DNA from: Lawsonibacter sp.
GTDB taxonomy: Bacteria > Bacillota > Clostridia > Oscillospirales > Oscillospiraceae
NCBI GenBank assembly: GCA_022798155.1
Contig: JAAWLY010000150.1
Span: 1-5,315, forward strand
Reading direction: 5' to 3'
DNA: 5,315 bases
The position numbers were made by a program, and so were the translations under genes. Below the pieces are notes generated by a model that was given only the letters and a program-made list of their open reading frames with translations, was not told the origin of the DNA and ran no database searches. This document shows positions 4,550-5,315 of this stretch, in pieces (positions within the stretch are counted from its first letter, which is position 1; each line of letters starts with the position of its first letter).

Positions 4550-5315
4550 GTGGTTTTTTCCAAAAAGCAGAGGCAGGTGCTCACCTGGTGGCGGCCCGGA
4601 TCCCCCTGCCGCGGCAGGCAGGCCATCATCTGCGACGGGGCCGTGCGCAGCGGCAAGACCCTGTGCACCGGCCTGTCCTTCTTCTGCTGGGCCATGTGCT
4701 CCTTTGAAAACCGGAATTTTGCCCTGTGCGGGCGGACCATCCAGTCGGTGCGGAGAAACCTGCTGTCTGAGCTGCTCCCCCTGCTGGAAAAGATGGGCTT
4801 TCGCTGCGACCAGAAGGTGTCTCGAAATGTCATCCTGGTGCGGCTGGGCGGGCGGTGGAACCAGTTTTACCTCTTCGGCGGCAAGGACGAAAGCTCCGCC
4901 GCCCTGATCCAAGGCATCACCCTGGCCGGCGCCCTGCTGGACGAGGTGGCCCTGATGCCCCGCTCCTTCGTGGAGCAGACCGCCGCCCGATGCTCCGTCA
5001 CCGGCTCCCGGCTGTGGTTCTCCTGCAACCCGGAGTCCCCCGCCCACTGGTTCTATCAGGAGTGGATATGCAAGGCGGAGGAAAAAAAGGCCCTGCGCCT
5101 CCAGTTCACCATGGCCGACAACCCGGGGCTGTCCCGCGAGGTGCGGGAGCGGTACGCCAACACCTTCCAGGGCGCCTTTTACCGCCGGTTCGTGCTGGGG
5201 GAGTGGGTGGCCGCCGAGGGGCTGGTGTATGACTTCTTCGACGACAGTTTTGTCCGGCCGGTCCCGGAGGGGCCCTTTGAGGAGTGGTACATCTCCTGCG
5301 ACTATGGCACCTCCA
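4550..5315 (+). CDS. terL: Phage terminase large subunit (PBSX/XtmB-like), N-terminal part
   Basis: There are 255 codons before the window ends in frame; the gene continues to the right. TerL is the ATP-driven motor and nuclease that packages phage DNA into proheads. The ATPase domain shows Walker A GAVRSGKT (30-37), Walker B ALLDE (128-132, D131 and catalytic E132) and a coupling motif FSCNPE (157-162). A linker with GEW (217-219) and GLVYDFF (224-230) follows. Then ISCDYGTS begins, where D251 is the likely first metal ligand of the RNase H-like nuclease domain; the remaining nuclease acids lie outside. Domain order and spacing match PBSX-family terminases of Firmicutes. The GTG start (see the site at 4538-4543) follows the upstream stop by one base. 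Nothing visible is broken, and codon use is like the host genes. Confidence 0.93.
   Translation, partial: MVFSKKQRQVLTWWRPGSPCRGRQAIICDGAVRSGKTLCTGLSFFCWAMCSFENRNFALCGRTIQSVRRNLLSELLPLLEKMGFRCDQKVSRNVILVRLGGRWNQFYLFGGKDESSAALIQGITLAGALLDEVALMPRSFVEQTAARCSVTGSRLWFSCNPESPAHWFYQEWICKAEEKKALRLQFTMADNPGLSREVRERYANTFQGAFYRRFVLGEWVAAEGLVYDFFDDSFVRPVPEGPFEEWYISCDYGTS

Noticed and set aside
4129..4833. 234-codon minus-strand frame
   Set aside because: It is antisense to terS and terL, with no recognisable domain or start signal.
4406..5047. 213-codon minus-strand frame
   Set aside because: It is a Gly/Pro/Ala-rich antisense shadow of terL; the terL ATPase motifs decide the coding strand.

Overview
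The window is GC-rich and strongly biased to GC-ending codons (CTG, GCC, GGC, CGG). It has strong AGGAGG/GAGGTGA ribosome binding sites, a consensus sigma-A promoter and short GC-rich palindromic repeats between genes. With the gene content (bacterial-type GlgB and GlgC, an S11 D-Ala-D-Ala carboxypeptidase, a PBSX-type terminase), this suggests a gut Clostridia genome of the Oscillospiraceae type (Flavonifractor/Intestinimonas/Oscillibacter-like). That placement is inferred from style and recalled families, not from a search.

The left two thirds (1-3909) is a host segment read leftward on the minus strand. In transcription order it holds an exported D-alanyl-D-alanine carboxypeptidase (3909-2761), a 305-base spacer with a textbook sigma-A promoter, the glycogen branching enzyme glgB (2455-302), a 204-base spacer packed with hairpin repeats, and the first 32 codons of glgC, ADP-glucose pyrophosphorylase (97-1, running off the window). 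GlgC makes ADP-glucose and GlgB adds alpha-1,6 branches, so the pair belongs to a glycogen operon driven from the promoter at 2543-2571. GlgB carries an unusual tail of about 80 residues, basic and Ala/Pro/Lys-rich, with AT-hook-like repeats.

The right part (4249-5315) is read rightward and is phage-derived. It holds a short putative terminase small subunit (99 aa) and, one base after its stop, the large subunit terL. TerL is cut by the window end just as its nuclease domain begins. Its ATPase motifs are intact.

Between the two blocks lies a 339-base divergent intergenic region (3910-4248). It has overlapping GC-rich hairpins, three GGCGAAA repeats and a 14-bp A6T6-centred palindrome just upstream of the terminase genes. 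No integrase, repressor or replication gene lies between the host gene and terS. This is unusual for an intact prophage and raises the possibility of a domesticated PBSX-like or gene-transfer-like element, or a decayed prophage. G-rich repeat fragments related to one another occur in all three spacers around the host genes.
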